NCBI RefSeq assembly: GCF_042648405.1
Contig: NZ_JBHRXV010000003.1
Coordinates: 248,001 to 312,000 of the forward strand
Length of the DNA: 64,000 bases
From: Sphingoaurantiacus capsulatus
Lineage (GTDB): Bacteria > Pseudomonadota > Alphaproteobacteria > Sphingomonadales > Sphingomonadaceae
Direction: 5' to 3'
The notes below the pieces were generated by a model that did no database searches, had not been told where the DNA came from, and saw only the letters and a program-made list of their open reading frames with translations. Below, piece after piece: positions 43,799 through 53,704 of the stretch (its first letter is position 1; each line of letters begins with the position of its first letter). Position numbers and translations under genes: made by a program.

Positions 43799-43830
43799 CA
43801 GCACCGGCGGGCGCGGGCCCGCCGGTGCTG
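43799..43830 (-). other. 14-bp perfect hairpin between the two permease genes
   Basis: CAGCACCGGCGGGC, a 4-nt GC loop and GCCCGCCGGTGCTG pair perfectly; on the minus strand ATCTTTTCC follows. It may be a partial terminator or an mRNA-stability element that lowers expression of the second permease. Confidence 0.7.
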
Positions 43831-43836
43831 CGAAGG

Positions 43837-46344
43837 TTACTCGTAACGCAAGGCGTGGATCGGGTTGGCCCGGGCCACCTTCAGCGCGTGGCCGACGATG
43901 GTGCCGGCAGCGATGACCATCGCCAGCAGGCCCGCCCCGACGAACAGCGCCGGGTTGAGGTCGACGCGGGTGTCGAAGCCGTTCAGCCAGTCCCGCATCA
44001 GCCACCAGGCGATCGGCCAGGCGATCAGGTTGGCGATGATGACGGGCTGCGAGAACTGCCACACCAGCAGGCGCACGATATCCTTGGTGCGGGCGCCGAG
44101 CACCTTGCGGATGCCGATCTCCTTCGTGCGGCGTTCCGCGGTGAAGGCGGCGAGGCCGAAGAGCCCGAGGCAGCCGACCACGATCGACAGGCCGGCGAAG
44201 GCCGCGAAGATCGTCGCGCGCGCTTCCTCCGCCTCGTACAGCTCCCGCACGATGTCGTCGCTGAACTCGGCTTCGAACGGCACTTCCGGCGCGACGCGCT
44301 TCCACACCGCCTCGATGCGGGCGCGGACGTCGCTGGGGTTGCCCTCATAGCGGACCAGCAGCTGGCCGTGGCCGAACTGGTTCAGGAGGAACATGATCGA
44401 GTCGACCGGTTCGCGAACCGAGCGGAAGCGCGAGTCCTGGACGACGCCGACGATGGTGACCGGCACCACGCCGCCATATTCCTCGTCGACCAGCGCCGCC
44501 TTCAGCGTCTTGCCGATTGCCTCCTGCGGCGTCTTGTAGCCAAGGCGCTTGGTCGCCAGCTCGTTCATCACCACGTTGACGCCGCGAGCCGCGAAGGCGC
44601 GCTCCGCTTCCGGCACTTCCGGGAACGGCGTGGTGGCATCGTCCATGGCGCGGCTGTCGTCGAACGTGCGGCCGGCGAGCAGCTTGATGCCCATGGTGTC
44701 GAAGAAGCCGCTGTCGACGGCATAGTTGCCGATCGACACGGGTTCGGTGCGGCCGGGCATCTGGATGCCGGTGTTCGAGTTGTTCTGCGTCGCGATACCG
44801 ATGCCGGTGCGGCCGATCGACTTCACGCCCTCGACGTTGCGGACCTCGTTAAGCAGCGTGTCGATCATCGGCTGCAACTGGCGGCGGCCGACGCCGTCGA
44901 TCTGCATCAAGCCGTCACGCTTATAGCCCGGCTCCGCAGTGCGGGCGTAGACGGTCTGCGCGTAGACCACGGCGGTGCAGATGATCAGGCCGATCGACAC
45001 CGCGAACTGCGCGACGACGAGGATGTTGCGAAGACGGCCCGAGCCGTGCGCATCGGCGCTCGACTTGTTGGCCTTCAGCACCTTCGCCGGTTGGAAGCGC
45101 GACAGATAGAAGGCCGGGTAGAGGCCGCCCGCCGCACCGACCAGCAGCACGAGGCCGATGATCGGCAGCAGCAGGCCGCCTTCACCGACATAGGACATGG
45201 TGAAGTCGGCGTTGAGGAAGGCGGCGAAGGCCGGCATCGTCAGCTCGACTAAGGTCAGCGCCAGCAGCATTGCGAAGGCGGCGACGAGGATCGATTCACC
45301 GAGGAACTGCAGGATAAGCTGGCTGCGGTTGGCGCCGAGCACCTTGCGCAGCGCCACTTCGCGGGCCCGCTGCGACGCGCGGGCGGTGGCGAGGTTGGTG
45401 AAGTTCACGCACGCCATGCCGAGGATCAGCGCCGCGACCACCGCGAAGGTGATGATCGAGGTCCGGTCGTTGCCCGGCGTCATGGCGCCGTCCTGCGCAT
45501 GGCCGAGGTGGATGTCGCGGATGTTGACCAGCGCGAAGTCGGCAAAGTCACCCTGGTTGAAGCGCTGCCCGCCGAAAATCTGGTCGGGGATGTTGCGCTT
45601 TTCCCAGGCGGGAATCTGCGCGTTGAGCGCGGCGACATCGGTACCGGGCTTCATCTGGACGTAGAGCCAGCCCGACTGCCAGCCGAAGGAGTCGAGGAAG
45701 TTCGGCTGGTCGACCCAGAAGCTTTGCGGGTCGTAGCGCGCGATCATATCGCCGGCAAAGTGGCTATTCTTCGGGATGTCCTTGATGATGCCGGTGACAC
45801 GATAGTCGACCGCCTTGCCCGAGCTGACGAGGGTCAATGTCTGGCCCATCGGCTCTTCGGCACCGAAGCGCTTGGCGGCTTCGGTCTCGGTCAGCACCAG
45901 CTGGCCCGGCTGGGCGAGCGCGGTGTTGGGATCGCCCTTCACGAAGGGGAATTTCAGGATGCTGAAGATGTTGCCGTCGGTGTAACGCATCGCCTCGGGC
46001 GACGGCGAGGCTTCACCGTTGCGGATGACGACCGGACCCGAGGACTGCAGGTAGATCGCCTGCTCGATCTGCGGGAAATCCTTGGTCAGCGCGCCCTTGC
46101 TGACGAAGGCCGACATCTGGAGGTTGCCCTCCTCGCCGGTGTCCGGATCCTTGTAATAGGTCTGGAACTGGTAGGCGTCCTCGGCCCGCTCGAGCTTCTG
46201 GTCATAGGTCAGCTCGTAACGAACGAAGAGCAGGATCATCAGGCAGGCGGCCATGCCGATGGCGAGGCCGAAGATGTTGATGAACGTGTAAGTCTTGTTC
46301 TTCGCCAGCGCGCGCAGCGCGACGGTCAGGTAGTTACGCCACAT
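43837..46344 (-). CDS. ABC transporter permease with MacB-type periplasmic core, first copy
   Basis: An 835-residue FtsX/MacB permease with the same layout as its downstream paralogue: starting MWRNYLTVALRALAKNKTYT, helix FINIFGLAIGMAACLMILLFV, periplasmic core, two FtsX modules and the same final stretch ending HALRYE. FtsX-type proteins of this size, with two permease modules in one chain, are typical of bacteria with MacB-like systems and common in Bacteroidetes. It lies 41 nt downstream of the ATPase gene. Confidence 0.92.
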   Translation of the reverse strand: MWRNYLTVALRALAKNKTYTFINIFGLAIGMAACLMILLFVRYELTYDQKLERAEDAYQFQTYYKDPDTGEEGNLQMSAFVSKGALTKDFPQIEQAIYLQSSGPVVIRNGEASPSPEAMRYTDGNIFSILKFPFVKGDPNTALAQPGQLVLTETEAAKRFGAEEPMGQTLTLVSSGKAVDYRVTGIIKDIPKNSHFAGDMIARYDPQSFWVDQPNFLDSFGWQSGWLYVQMKPGTDVAALNAQIPAWEKRNIPDQIFGGQRFNQGDFADFALVNIRDIHLGHAQDGAMTPGNDRTSIITFAVVAALILGMACVNFTNLATARASQRAREVALRKVLGANRSQLILQFLGESILVAAFAMLLALTLVELTMPAFAAFLNADFTMSYVGEGGLLLPIIGLVLLVGAAGGLYPAFYLSRFQPAKVLKANKSSADAHGSGRLRNILVVAQFAVSIGLIICTAVVYAQTVYARTAEPGYKRDGLMQIDGVGRRQLQPMIDTLLNEVRNVEGVKSIGRTGIGIATQNNSNTGIQMPGRTEPVSIGNYAVDSGFFDTMGIKLLAGRTFDDSRAMDDATTPFPEVPEAERAFAARGVNVVMNELATKRLGYKTPQEAIGKTLKAALVDEEYGGVVPVTIVGVVQDSRFRSVREPVDSIMFLLNQFGHGQLLVRYEGNPSDVRARIEAVWKRVAPEVPFEAEFSDDIVRELYEAEEARATIFAAFAGLSIVVGCLGLFGLAAFTAERRTKEIGIRKVLGARTKDIVRLLVWQFSQPVIIANLIAWPIAWWLMRDWLNGFDTRVDLNPALFVGAGLLAMVIAAGTIVGHALKVARANPIHALRYE

Positions 46345-46385
46345 CTTCGGGCTCCCTGCTCGATGTTCTTGTCAGGCGCCGCGCG

Positions 46386-47066
46386 TCAGGCGGCGCGGCG
46401 CTGCTCGACGAGCACGCGGCCGTCGAGCATGTTGACGACGCGCCCCGCGAAGTCGGCGTGCGACGGCGAGTGGGTCACCATCACGATCGTCGAGCCTTCC
46501 TGGTTGAGGCGGCGAAGCATCTGCATCACCTCCTCGCCGTGCGCGGTGTCGAGGTTACCGGTCGGCTCGTCGGCGAGGATCATCGCCGGCGAACCGACGA
46601 CGGCGCGCGCCACGGCGACACGCTGCTGCTGGCCACCCGACAGCTGGCTTGGCCGGTGCTTGGCGCGGTGCGCGATGCCGACCTTGTCCATCACCGCGTC
46701 GACACGCGTGCGGCGGTCGGCGGCGGAGATATCGTGATAGAGCAGCGCCAGCTCGACATTCTCCCGAACGGTCAGCTCGTCGATCAGGTTGAAGCTCTGG
46801 AAGATGAAGCCGATGCCCGCCTTGCGGACCTTGGCGAGGTCGGCTTCCGGCAGGCCGGCGACGTTCTTGCCCTGGAAGATATATTCGCCGCCGGTCGGGC
46901 TATCGAGCATGCCGATGATGTTCAGCAGCGTCGACTTCCCGCAGCCCGACGGGCCCATGATCGCGACGAACTCGCCGTCGGCGATGTCGAGGTCGATCGA
47001 ATCGAGCGCCGTGGTCTCGACTTCCTCGGTACGGTACGCCTTGCTCAGGTTGCGCATCGAAAGCAT
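46386..47066 (-). CDS. ABC transporter ATP-binding protein (MacB/LolD type)
   Basis: A 226-residue ATPase: Walker A GPSGCGKSTLL, FIFQSFNLIDELTVRENVEL, signature LSGGQQQRVAVARA, Walker B MILADEPTGNLD and VTHSPSHADFA. The SGGQQQRV signature and the overall length match the LolD/MacB/SalX group of exporters for lipoproteins, peptides and macrolides. It is 18 nt downstream of the adaptor gene and drives both permeases. Confidence 0.94.
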   Translation of the reverse strand: MLSMRNLSKAYRTEEVETTALDSIDLDIADGEFVAIMGPSGCGKSTLLNIIGMLDSPTGGEYIFQGKNVAGLPEADLAKVRKAGIGFIFQSFNLIDELTVRENVELALLYHDISAADRRTRVDAVMDKVGIAHRAKHRPSQLSGGQQQRVAVARAVVGSPAMILADEPTGNLDTAHGEEVMQMLRRLNQEGSTIVMVTHSPSHADFAGRVVNMLDGRVLVEQRRAA

Positions 47067-47084
47067 GTGGTTTCTCCCTTAAAT

Positions 47085-48392
47085 TCAGTCGCTCGATTCG
47101 ATGTCGAGCTGATCCTTGTCGGTCAGGCCGGTGTAGGGCGAGGTCACGACCTTCTCCCCGGTCTCAAGGCCGTCGAGCACCTCGATGAACTGCGAATTGC
47201 GGCGGCCGAGGCGGACGTTGCGCTTCTCGGCGCTGCCGCCGCCGGGCGAGACGACGAACACCCAATTGCCGCCGGTGTCGTTGTAGAAGCTGCCCGCCGG
47301 GATCAGCGTCGCCGGCGTCGGATCGCCGAGCGTCAGGCGCGTCTGGATGGTCTGACCGCGCTGAATGCCGGTCGGCTCGTCACCGGTGAAGGCGAGGTCG
47401 ACCTCGAACTCGCCGTTGCGAACTGTCGGGTAGATCTTGACGACCTTCAGCGCATAGCTCTTGCCGCCGACATCGACGCTGGCCTTCTGTCCGACCTGGA
47501 CGCGGCCGAGGTAGAATTCGTCGACGCCCGCCACGAGCTTGTTGCGGCCCGGCGAGTCGATCTGGCCGAGGCGTTCGCCGCGCGCCATCGACTGGCCGAC
47601 CTGCAGCGTGAAGCCCGAAAGCTGTCCGGTGACCGGCGCGCGCAGGTTGAGGCTGTCGAGGTTGGTGCGCGCGACGTCGAGGTTCTTCTGGAGCGTCGTC
47701 GCCGAGGCGCGGAGCTGTGAAAGCTGCGTCGCCTGCAGCCGCTCGTCGGTGCGCTGGCTTTCCAGCAGCACGTCCTTGCGGCTGGCGTGGTAGCCATATT
47801 CGTCCTTGGTGTCGTTGAAGGTCTTGCGCGGGACCCATCCCTTTTCGACCAGCGCGCCGTCGCGATCGAGCTGCCGCTTCAGCCGTGATAGCTGATAGTC
47901 GGCCTCGACGAGGTTGCGGCGGCTCTCCAGCCGGTTGCGCTCGAGCGCCAGTTCCTGGCCGCGCATGATGTTCAACTGCTCGGTGACCTGCGCCTCGCGC
48001 GACAGCACGTCGAGCTGAAGCTGCGCGTTCGACATGATCGCGAGCAGCTGGCCCTTCTGGACGTTGGCGCCGTCCTCGACGAGCAACTGCTCGACCCGGC
48101 CGCCCTCGATCGCATCGAGGAAGATGGTGAGCGACGGCGTCACCCGGCCGCGCAGCGGCAGGAAGTCCTCGAACACGCCCTTCGATACCGTCGAGACGGT
48201 GATGCGCGAGGCGTCGACCGTCTGGCTGTCGCCGGTCGGCGCCAACATGAAGAAGCCGACCAGCGCGATCGCCGCGGCGCCGCCGCCGATCATCATCTTC
48301 ACACGCTGCGACAGGCCCTTCTTCTCGACGACCTTGTCCATCCCGCTGCCCGAAACGGCGCGGTCTTCCTTCTTCATGGTCACGACGCTCAT
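47085..48392 (-). CDS. HlyD-family periplasmic adaptor
   Basis: A 435-residue membrane-fusion protein with an N-terminal membrane helix (about 33-52), a lipoyl-type hairpin (VEQLLVEDGANVQKGQLLAIM), a long coiled coil (about 130-250, NIMRGQELALERNRLESRRNLVEADYQLSRLKRQL) and beta domains with VTGQLSGFTLQVGQSMARGERLGQI. Such adaptors link an inner-membrane ABC pump to an outer-membrane channel, although none is encoded here. The ATG at 48392 follows GGACGAG; 48377 is an alternative. It is the first large gene of the operon. Confidence 0.9.
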   Translation of the reverse strand: MSVVTMKKEDRAVSGSGMDKVVEKKGLSQRVKMMIGGGAAAIALVGFFMLAPTGDSQTVDASRITVSTVSKGVFEDFLPLRGRVTPSLTIFLDAIEGGRVEQLLVEDGANVQKGQLLAIMSNAQLQLDVLSREAQVTEQLNIMRGQELALERNRLESRRNLVEADYQLSRLKRQLDRDGALVEKGWVPRKTFNDTKDEYGYHASRKDVLLESQRTDERLQATQLSQLRASATTLQKNLDVARTNLDSLNLRAPVTGQLSGFTLQVGQSMARGERLGQIDSPGRNKLVAGVDEFYLGRVQVGQKASVDVGGKSYALKVVKIYPTVRNGEFEVDLAFTGDEPTGIQRGQTIQTRLTLGDPTPATLIPAGSFYNDTGGNWVFVVSPGGGSAEKRNVRLGRRNSQFIEVLDGLETGEKVVTSPYTGLTDKDQLDIESSD

Positions 48393-48406
48393 CTCGTCCG
48401 ACACCT

Positions 48407-48502
48407 TCAGACGGCGGGGAGCATCGAGGCCGACAGCAGCGCGACGCTGCACAGCAGCGTGGCGACCGTGCAGGCCATGGTGCGGATCGACAGGCTGGTC
48501 AT
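48407..48502 (-). CDS. 31-residue hydrophobic peptide leading the ABC operon
   Basis: A small gene with a clear GGAGAG ribosome binding site 7 nt before its ATG. The peptide starts MTSLSIRTM, has one hydrophobic segment with two Cys (about residues 10-26) and ends MLPAV. It lies between the sigma54-type promoter (TSS about 48543) and the adaptor gene, which begins 14 nt after its stop. The matching 34-residue peptide at 21642-21746 occupies the same position in another ABC operon. The pairing supports a real gene and not a chance frame. Function unknown. Confidence 0.78.
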   Translation of the reverse strand: MTSLSIRTMACTVATLLCSVALLSASMLPAV

Positions 48503-48553
48503 CACTTCTCTCCAAATCGCGGGCGGACGGGCCGCCGTTCATGCCCTTCGTTC

Positions 48554-48570
48554 AGCAGGGAGCGTGCCAA
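48554..48570 (-). promoter_or_regulatory. Sigma54 (-24/-12) promoter of the ABC operon
   Basis: Read on the minus strand, TTGGCACGCTCCCTGCT matches TGGCACG-N4-TTGCW with one difference (C for the first T of TTGC) and exact spacing between the GG and GC elements. Predicted transcription start is near 48543, about 40 nt before the 31-aa peptide. Confidence 0.85.
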
Positions 48571-48620
48571 ATCGGCAAGTGTTTGATTTTTCTCATTTCA
48601 TATCTCTGAAGCTTAAGCAG

Positions 48621-48650
48621 TGTCCGCGAGCGACTGTTCATTTACGGACA
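48621..48650. promoter_or_regulatory. TGTCCG/CGGACA inverted repeat, candidate enhancer for the sigma54 promoter
   Basis: TGTCCG at 48621-48626 and CGGACA at 48645-48650 form a 6-bp inverted repeat with an 18-nt spacer; TGTTCA inside (48635-48640) is a degenerate third half-site. The centre lies about 90 nt upstream of the predicted ABC-operon start, in the range expected for an enhancer-binding regulator. It is also about 20 nt upstream of the divergent regulator gene, so autoregulation is possible. Confidence 0.7.
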
Positions 48651-48670
48651 GGCCGTGTACGCAGCCGGAC

Positions 48671-50047
<1,377 letters not shown>

Positions 50048-50057
50048 GCGTCGCGCG

Positions 50058-51395
50058 GTGATCTTCGACCGCATCTTCTTGCTCGGTCTCGCCTGGCGGC
50101 TGATCGGGCTGGTGCTGGCGCTCGCCGCGCTGGTCTATGTCGCCGTTGCCCCCGGCCTCCACGCCGCGACGCTCGTCGCCTGGGCGATCTGCGTCGGGCT
50201 GATCTCCTCGCTGTGGGGCTATGTCCAGCGCACCAATCAGGAGCTGGCGCGCTTCGTCGAGGCACTCAACCACGCCGACTTCTCGGCGAGCTTCGGCCAT
50301 CGGCGCGAAGGCTTCGGTTTCGAAGAACTCGGGCAGGCGATGAACGCCACCGTCGCCAAGCTGCGCGAAGAGCGCGCGCGGTCACAGGACACCAACCGCA
50401 CGCTCGCCGCGCTGGTCGACGAGGTGCCGATCCCGCTGCTGACCGTCGATGCCGACGGCCGGGTCGAGCTGCTCAACAAGGCCGGACGGCGGATGTTCAG
50501 CCAGTATAAGGCGACGCAGCTCAGCGACATGGTCGCCTATGGCGAGCGCTTCGCCGAGGCGCTGGCCGACGCGCCGGTCGGCGAGCGGCACAGCGTCCAG
50601 CTGCTCATCGACGAGACGCCGCAGACCGCGTCGCTGTCGGTGTCCGACGTGCGCCAGCCGCGCGGGCTGCCGCTGCGCCTGATCGCCGTGCAGCCGATCC
50701 AGGGCGAGCTCGACCAGGTTGAGATGAACGCCTGGCGCGATCTCGTCCGCGTGCTCACCCATGAGATCATGAATTCGGTGACGCCGATCACCTCGCTCGC
50801 CAAGACCGCCGCCGAGGTGATCGCCGAGGTCGACGACGGCCGCGACGAGCGCATCGGCGACGCGCGCGCCGCGATCGAGACGGTCGCCCGCCGCGCCGAC
50901 GGCGTGATGCATTTCGTGCAGACCTATCGCCAGATCAGCCGCGCGCCGCCGCTACGCAAGCAGACCATCCTTGCCGCCGAGCTATTCGGTGAACTGGCGC
51001 GGCTGTTCAGCGCCGACTTCAGCCATGTCGAGCTCGCCGCCGAGGTCTCGCCCGAGCATCTCGAGCTCTACGCCGACACCGATCTGATCGCGCAGGTGAT
51101 CATCAACCTGCTGCGCAACGCCGCCGAGGCGAGCATCGGCCATGCCGCCACGCCGCGCGTCGCGCTGCGTGGCCAGCGCAACCGCCATGGCCGCACCGTT
51201 ATCGAGGTCGAGGACAACGGCCCCGGTGTCCCCGCCGACAAGACGGCGGAGATGTTCCTGCCCTTCTTCACGACCAAGGCCACGGGCACCGGTGTGGGAC
51301 TCAGCCTCGCCCGCCAGATCGTGCTCGCCCACGGCGGCTCGCTGACCTATCAGCCCGCCGAAAACGGCGGCGCGCTGTTCCGGATCGTCCTTTAG
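50058..51395 (+). CDS. Sensor histidine kinase
   Basis: A 445-residue kinase with two transmembrane helices near the N terminus (about 8-30 and 36-54) and almost no periplasmic loop, so the signal is probably sensed in the membrane. A HAMP-like/PAS region (about 60-210) precedes the dimerisation domain with His235 in LTHEIMNSVTPI. The ATPase has N (NLLRNAAEAS), G1 (DNGPGVP) and G2 (GTGVGLSLARQI) boxes. It starts with GTG, 10 nt after the regulator, and overlaps the convergent transporter gene by 4 nt. The phospho-His motif LTHEIMNS is also the form common in Bacteroidetes kinases. Confidence 0.92.
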   Translation: MIFDRIFLLGLAWRLIGLVLALAALVYVAVAPGLHAATLVAWAICVGLISSLWGYVQRTNQELARFVEALNHADFSASFGHRREGFGFEELGQAMNATVAKLREERARSQDTNRTLAALVDEVPIPLLTVDADGRVELLNKAGRRMFSQYKATQLSDMVAYGERFAEALADAPVGERHSVQLLIDETPQTASLSVSDVRQPRGLPLRLIAVQPIQGELDQVEMNAWRDLVRVLTHEIMNSVTPITSLAKTAAEVIAEVDDGRDERIGDARAAIETVARRADGVMHFVQTYRQISRAPPLRKQTILAAELFGELARLFSADFSHVELAAEVSPEHLELYADTDLIAQVIINLLRNAAEASIGHAATPRVALRGQRNRHGRTVIEVEDNGPGVPADKTAEMFLPFFTTKATGTGVGLSLARQIVLAHGGSLTYQPAENGGALFRIVL

Positions 51396-52444
51396 TCGAC
51401 GAGCACAACGCCCGCGACGCCCGCCAGCAGCAGCAGCAACACCGAGCAGGCGGCGATCACGATGAGGGGTCGGGCGCCCTGCCGCAGCAAATCCTGCATC
51501 GGCGAACGGATGCCGGTCGCGGCCACCGCCGCGGCAAGCAGCGCGGTCGCGGCACCACCGCCCCAGGTGGTCACCTCGGCAGGCACGGGCAGCAGCGAGT
51601 TGAGCGCCGCCACCACGAAAAAGCCGATGACGAACCACGGCAGCACCGATGCCGCGCCGCCGCTCTTCTCACCGCGCGGCAGATAGAGCGCGACGATGGC
51701 GAGCGCCGGCGCCAGCAAGGCGACACGCGTCAGCTTGACGATCGCGGCGGTACCGCCCGCTTCCGGGCCGACCGCGTAACCGGCGCCGAGCGCCTGCGCG
51801 ACGTCATGGATCGAGGCGCCGAGCATGAAGCCCGCCTGCCGATCGCTCAGATCCAGCAGATGCGTGAGGATCGGATAAGCGAACATCGCAAAGGCGCTCG
51901 CCGAGGCGACGCCGACCAGCACCAGCGCCAGCTGCGCCCGGTTGACGCGCTTCTCGCCAAGCAACGTCGCGAAGGCGAGCGCCGCCGAAGCGCCGCAGAT
52001 CGCCACCGAGCCGCCCGCCAGCGTGCCGAACGCCGCGCCGAACCCCATCGCCCGGCCGAGCAGCGCGCCGGCCGCGACGGTGATGCCGACGATCGCCGCC
52101 AGCGCGATGAAGGCGGCGGGGCCGATATCGGCCATCTCGCCGACCGTCACGCGCAGACCGACCAGCACGATGCCGACCCGCAGCAAGGTCCGCGACGCGA
52201 AGGCGAGCCCCGGTCCCAGCCGCTCGTCACCGCCAAGGAAGTTGAGCGCGAGTCCGACGAGCAGCGCCATCAGGGTGAGCGGCGCGCCATAATGATCGGA
52301 GAGATAACCGGCGGCGAGCGTCGCCAGCACGGTGACGATCAGGCCCGGCAGCAGCGTCCGCCAGCCCTTCGGCGGCGCCTCGTCGACGAGATCGCCATAC
52401 AGGTCGGCCGCCTGCGGAAACGACGTACCGCGATTCTGCACCAT
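51392..52444 (-). CDS. YeiH/UPF0324 family membrane protein, putative sulfate exporter
   Basis: A 350-residue integral membrane protein with about nine to ten hydrophobic helices: LLPGLIVTVLATLAAGYL, LTLMALLVGLALNFLGG, AAFIALAAIVGITVAAGALLG, FAMFAYPILTHLLDLSD, AGFMLGASIHDVAQALGAGYAVGPEAGG, ending in LIVIAACSVLLLLLAGVAGVVLV. The ASIHDVAQALGAG segment is typical of the family. The family is annotated as putative sulfate exporters but the activity is not firmly established. It is divergent from the TauD-like gene, which fits a sulfur-related role. Confidence 0.85.
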   Translation of the reverse strand: MVQNRGTSFPQAADLYGDLVDEAPPKGWRTLLPGLIVTVLATLAAGYLSDHYGAPLTLMALLVGLALNFLGGDERLGPGLAFASRTLLRVGIVLVGLRVTVGEMADIGPAAFIALAAIVGITVAAGALLGRAMGFGAAFGTLAGGSVAICGASAALAFATLLGEKRVNRAQLALVLVGVASASAFAMFAYPILTHLLDLSDRQAGFMLGASIHDVAQALGAGYAVGPEAGGTAAIVKLTRVALLAPALAIVALYLPRGEKSGGAASVLPWFVIGFFVVAALNSLLPVPAEVTTWGGGAATALLAAAVAATGIRSPMQDLLRQGARPLIVIAACSVLLLLLAGVAGVVLVD

Positions 52445-52680
52445 CTTGTCCCCCGCCCGCTTTTGACCCGTTTTAGAGATTTTCTTGGGACGCGAAAGCG
52501 TTGGCTCCGGCTACGCAACGACCCCGATCCTGTTCCGATAGTTTTGCTTGGGGCCGGCAAAGATTCGGCCCGCTGGACGGCTCCCGTTCAGGTGATGAGA
52601 CTGATCCTACCGCCGCTCGGTCTGAACTCGAGCGGAGGGCATCAACGCAGTTCGTGCCATCGTCCGGAAGGGATGACGAC
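52445..52680 (+). other. Structured leader region upstream of the TauD-like gene
   Basis: No long gene fits here. Several perfect stems are visible: ACGC-GAAA-GCGT (about 52490-52501), GGGCCG/CGGCCC (52551-52571), and CCGCTCG/CGAGCGG (52613-52635) enclosed by TGATG/CATCA (52593-52597 and 52640-52644). The arrangement suggests a folded 5' leader for the downstream dioxygenase mRNA. I do not recognise a named riboswitch class. Confidence 0.5.
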
Positions 52681-52731
52681 ATGTACAGTCCAGCTTTCAT
52701 GCTGCCGCCGGCGCCCGACGATCGCCGCTGA
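52681..52731 (+). CDS. 16-codon upstream reading frame before the TauD-like gene
   Basis: A short frame MYSPAFMLPPAPDDRR preceded by GGAAGGGA about 7 nt before the ATG. It ends 85 nt before the dioxygenase start and is followed by a strong hairpin. Its good ribosome binding site suggests it is translated, as an attenuator leader or microprotein. It holds three prolines and no cysteine. Confidence 0.55.
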   Translation: MYSPAFMLPPAPDDRR

Positions 52732-52767
52732 CGCGGCACCGATCTTTCCCCGATCCTGACAACTCAT

Positions 52768-52796
52768 CCGGCCCGCCTGCCGTGCGGGCGGGCCGG
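52768..52796 (+). other. GC hairpin between the short frame and the dioxygenase start
   Basis: CCGGCCCGCCTGC pairs with GCGGGCGGGCCGG over 13 bp with one G-T pair and a CGT loop. There is no T run, so it is more likely a leader element than a terminator. It lies 20 nt before the gene start. Confidence 0.65.
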
Positions 52797-52816
52797 CTCT
52801 TCGACGAGGTTTCCCC

Positions 52817-53704
52817 GTGACTGTCGCCACGCTCGAACGCCCCGCTGCCGCCTCGAAGGCACCCGATGTCCGCGCCGTGCCGCTCGGCCCCGTCCTCGGC
52901 GCCGAGATCGAGGGCGTCGACCTGACCCAGCCGCTTGACGCTGCTGCGGTCGCCGCCGTCCGCGCCGCGCTGCTGAAGCACAAGGTCATCGTCTTCCGCG
53001 ACCAGGACATCAGCCACGACGATCATCTGCGCTTCGGCCGCTATTTCGGCGACCTCGAAGGCCATCCGGTGACCGCGACCGTGCCCGGCTATTCCGAGAT
53101 CCTGCACATCGAGGCCGCCGACGGCATGAAGCTCAACGAGCGGATCGCGCCGATCGTCCGCGCCGCCAACAAATGGCACACCGACGTCACCTTCCGGCCG
53201 GCGCCATCGCTCGGCGGCATCCTGCGCATGCGCAAGATGCCCTCGGCAGGCGGCGATACCTTGTTCGCCGACATGGCCGCCGTCTATCGCGACCTGCCCG
53301 ATGATCTGAAAGCGCGCATCGCCGGCCTCTCCGCCGAGCATGATATCCTGCAGAGCTTCGGCTACCGCGTCGACGAGGCGAAGCGGCAGGCGCTGCGTGC
53401 CGAATATCCGCCGCAGGCGCACCCGGTCGTTCGCACCCATCCCGAGACCGGCGAGAAGACGCTGTTCGTGAACCATGTCTTCACGACGAAGATCATCGGC
53501 CTTCCGGAAGCGGATTCGACGGAGCTGCTGGCGCAGCTGATCGAGCGGGTGAAGGCGCCCGAGTATCAGGTGCGGCTGCGCTGGACGCCCAACGCCATCG
53601 TGTTCTGGGACAACCGCTCGACGCAGCATTACGCCGTGCTCGACTATTGGCCCGAGGAACGCGTCGTTGAGCGCGTCACCGTTGTCGGCGATCGGCCGTT
53701 CTGA
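52817..53704 (+). CDS. TauD/TfdA-family 2-oxoglutarate-dependent dioxygenase
   Basis: A 295-residue Fe(II)/2-oxoglutarate dioxygenase. The facial-triad residues are His121 and Asp123 (KWHTDVTF) and distal His271 (NRSTQHYAVLDY), and conserved Arg residues for 2-oxoglutarate lie a little after it. The closest relatives oxidise taurine, alkylsulfates or aryloxy acids. Start is GTG, 8 nt after GAGG. Genomic context (YeiH-type transporter, Rrf2 regulator, receptor) supports sulfonate or sulfate-ester use as a sulfur source. The stop overlaps the next small gene. Confidence 0.93.
   Translation: MTVATLERPAAASKAPDVRAVPLGPVLGAEIEGVDLTQPLDAAAVAAVRAALLKHKVIVFRDQDISHDDHLRFGRYFGDLEGHPVTATVPGYSEILHIEAADGMKLNERIAPIVRAANKWHTDVTFRPAPSLGGILRMRKMPSAGGDTLFADMAAVYRDLPDDLKARIAGLSAEHDILQSFGYRVDEAKRQALRAEYPPQAHPVVRTHPETGEKTLFVNHVFTTKIIGLPEADSTELLAQLIERVKAPEYQVRLRWTPNAIVFWDNRSTQHYAVLDYWPEERVVERVTVVGDRPF

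Noticed and set aside
41281..45252. 1323-codon open frame on the plus strand opposite the two permeases
   Set aside because: Arg/His/Asp-rich antisense artefact with no domains. The minus-strand permeases have clear FtsX motifs and ribosome binding.
52445..52680. A known riboswitch (SAM, TPP, cobalamin, FMN, glycine) before the dioxygenase
   Set aside because: None of the conserved core sequences of these classes could be found by eye; left as an unassigned structured leader.
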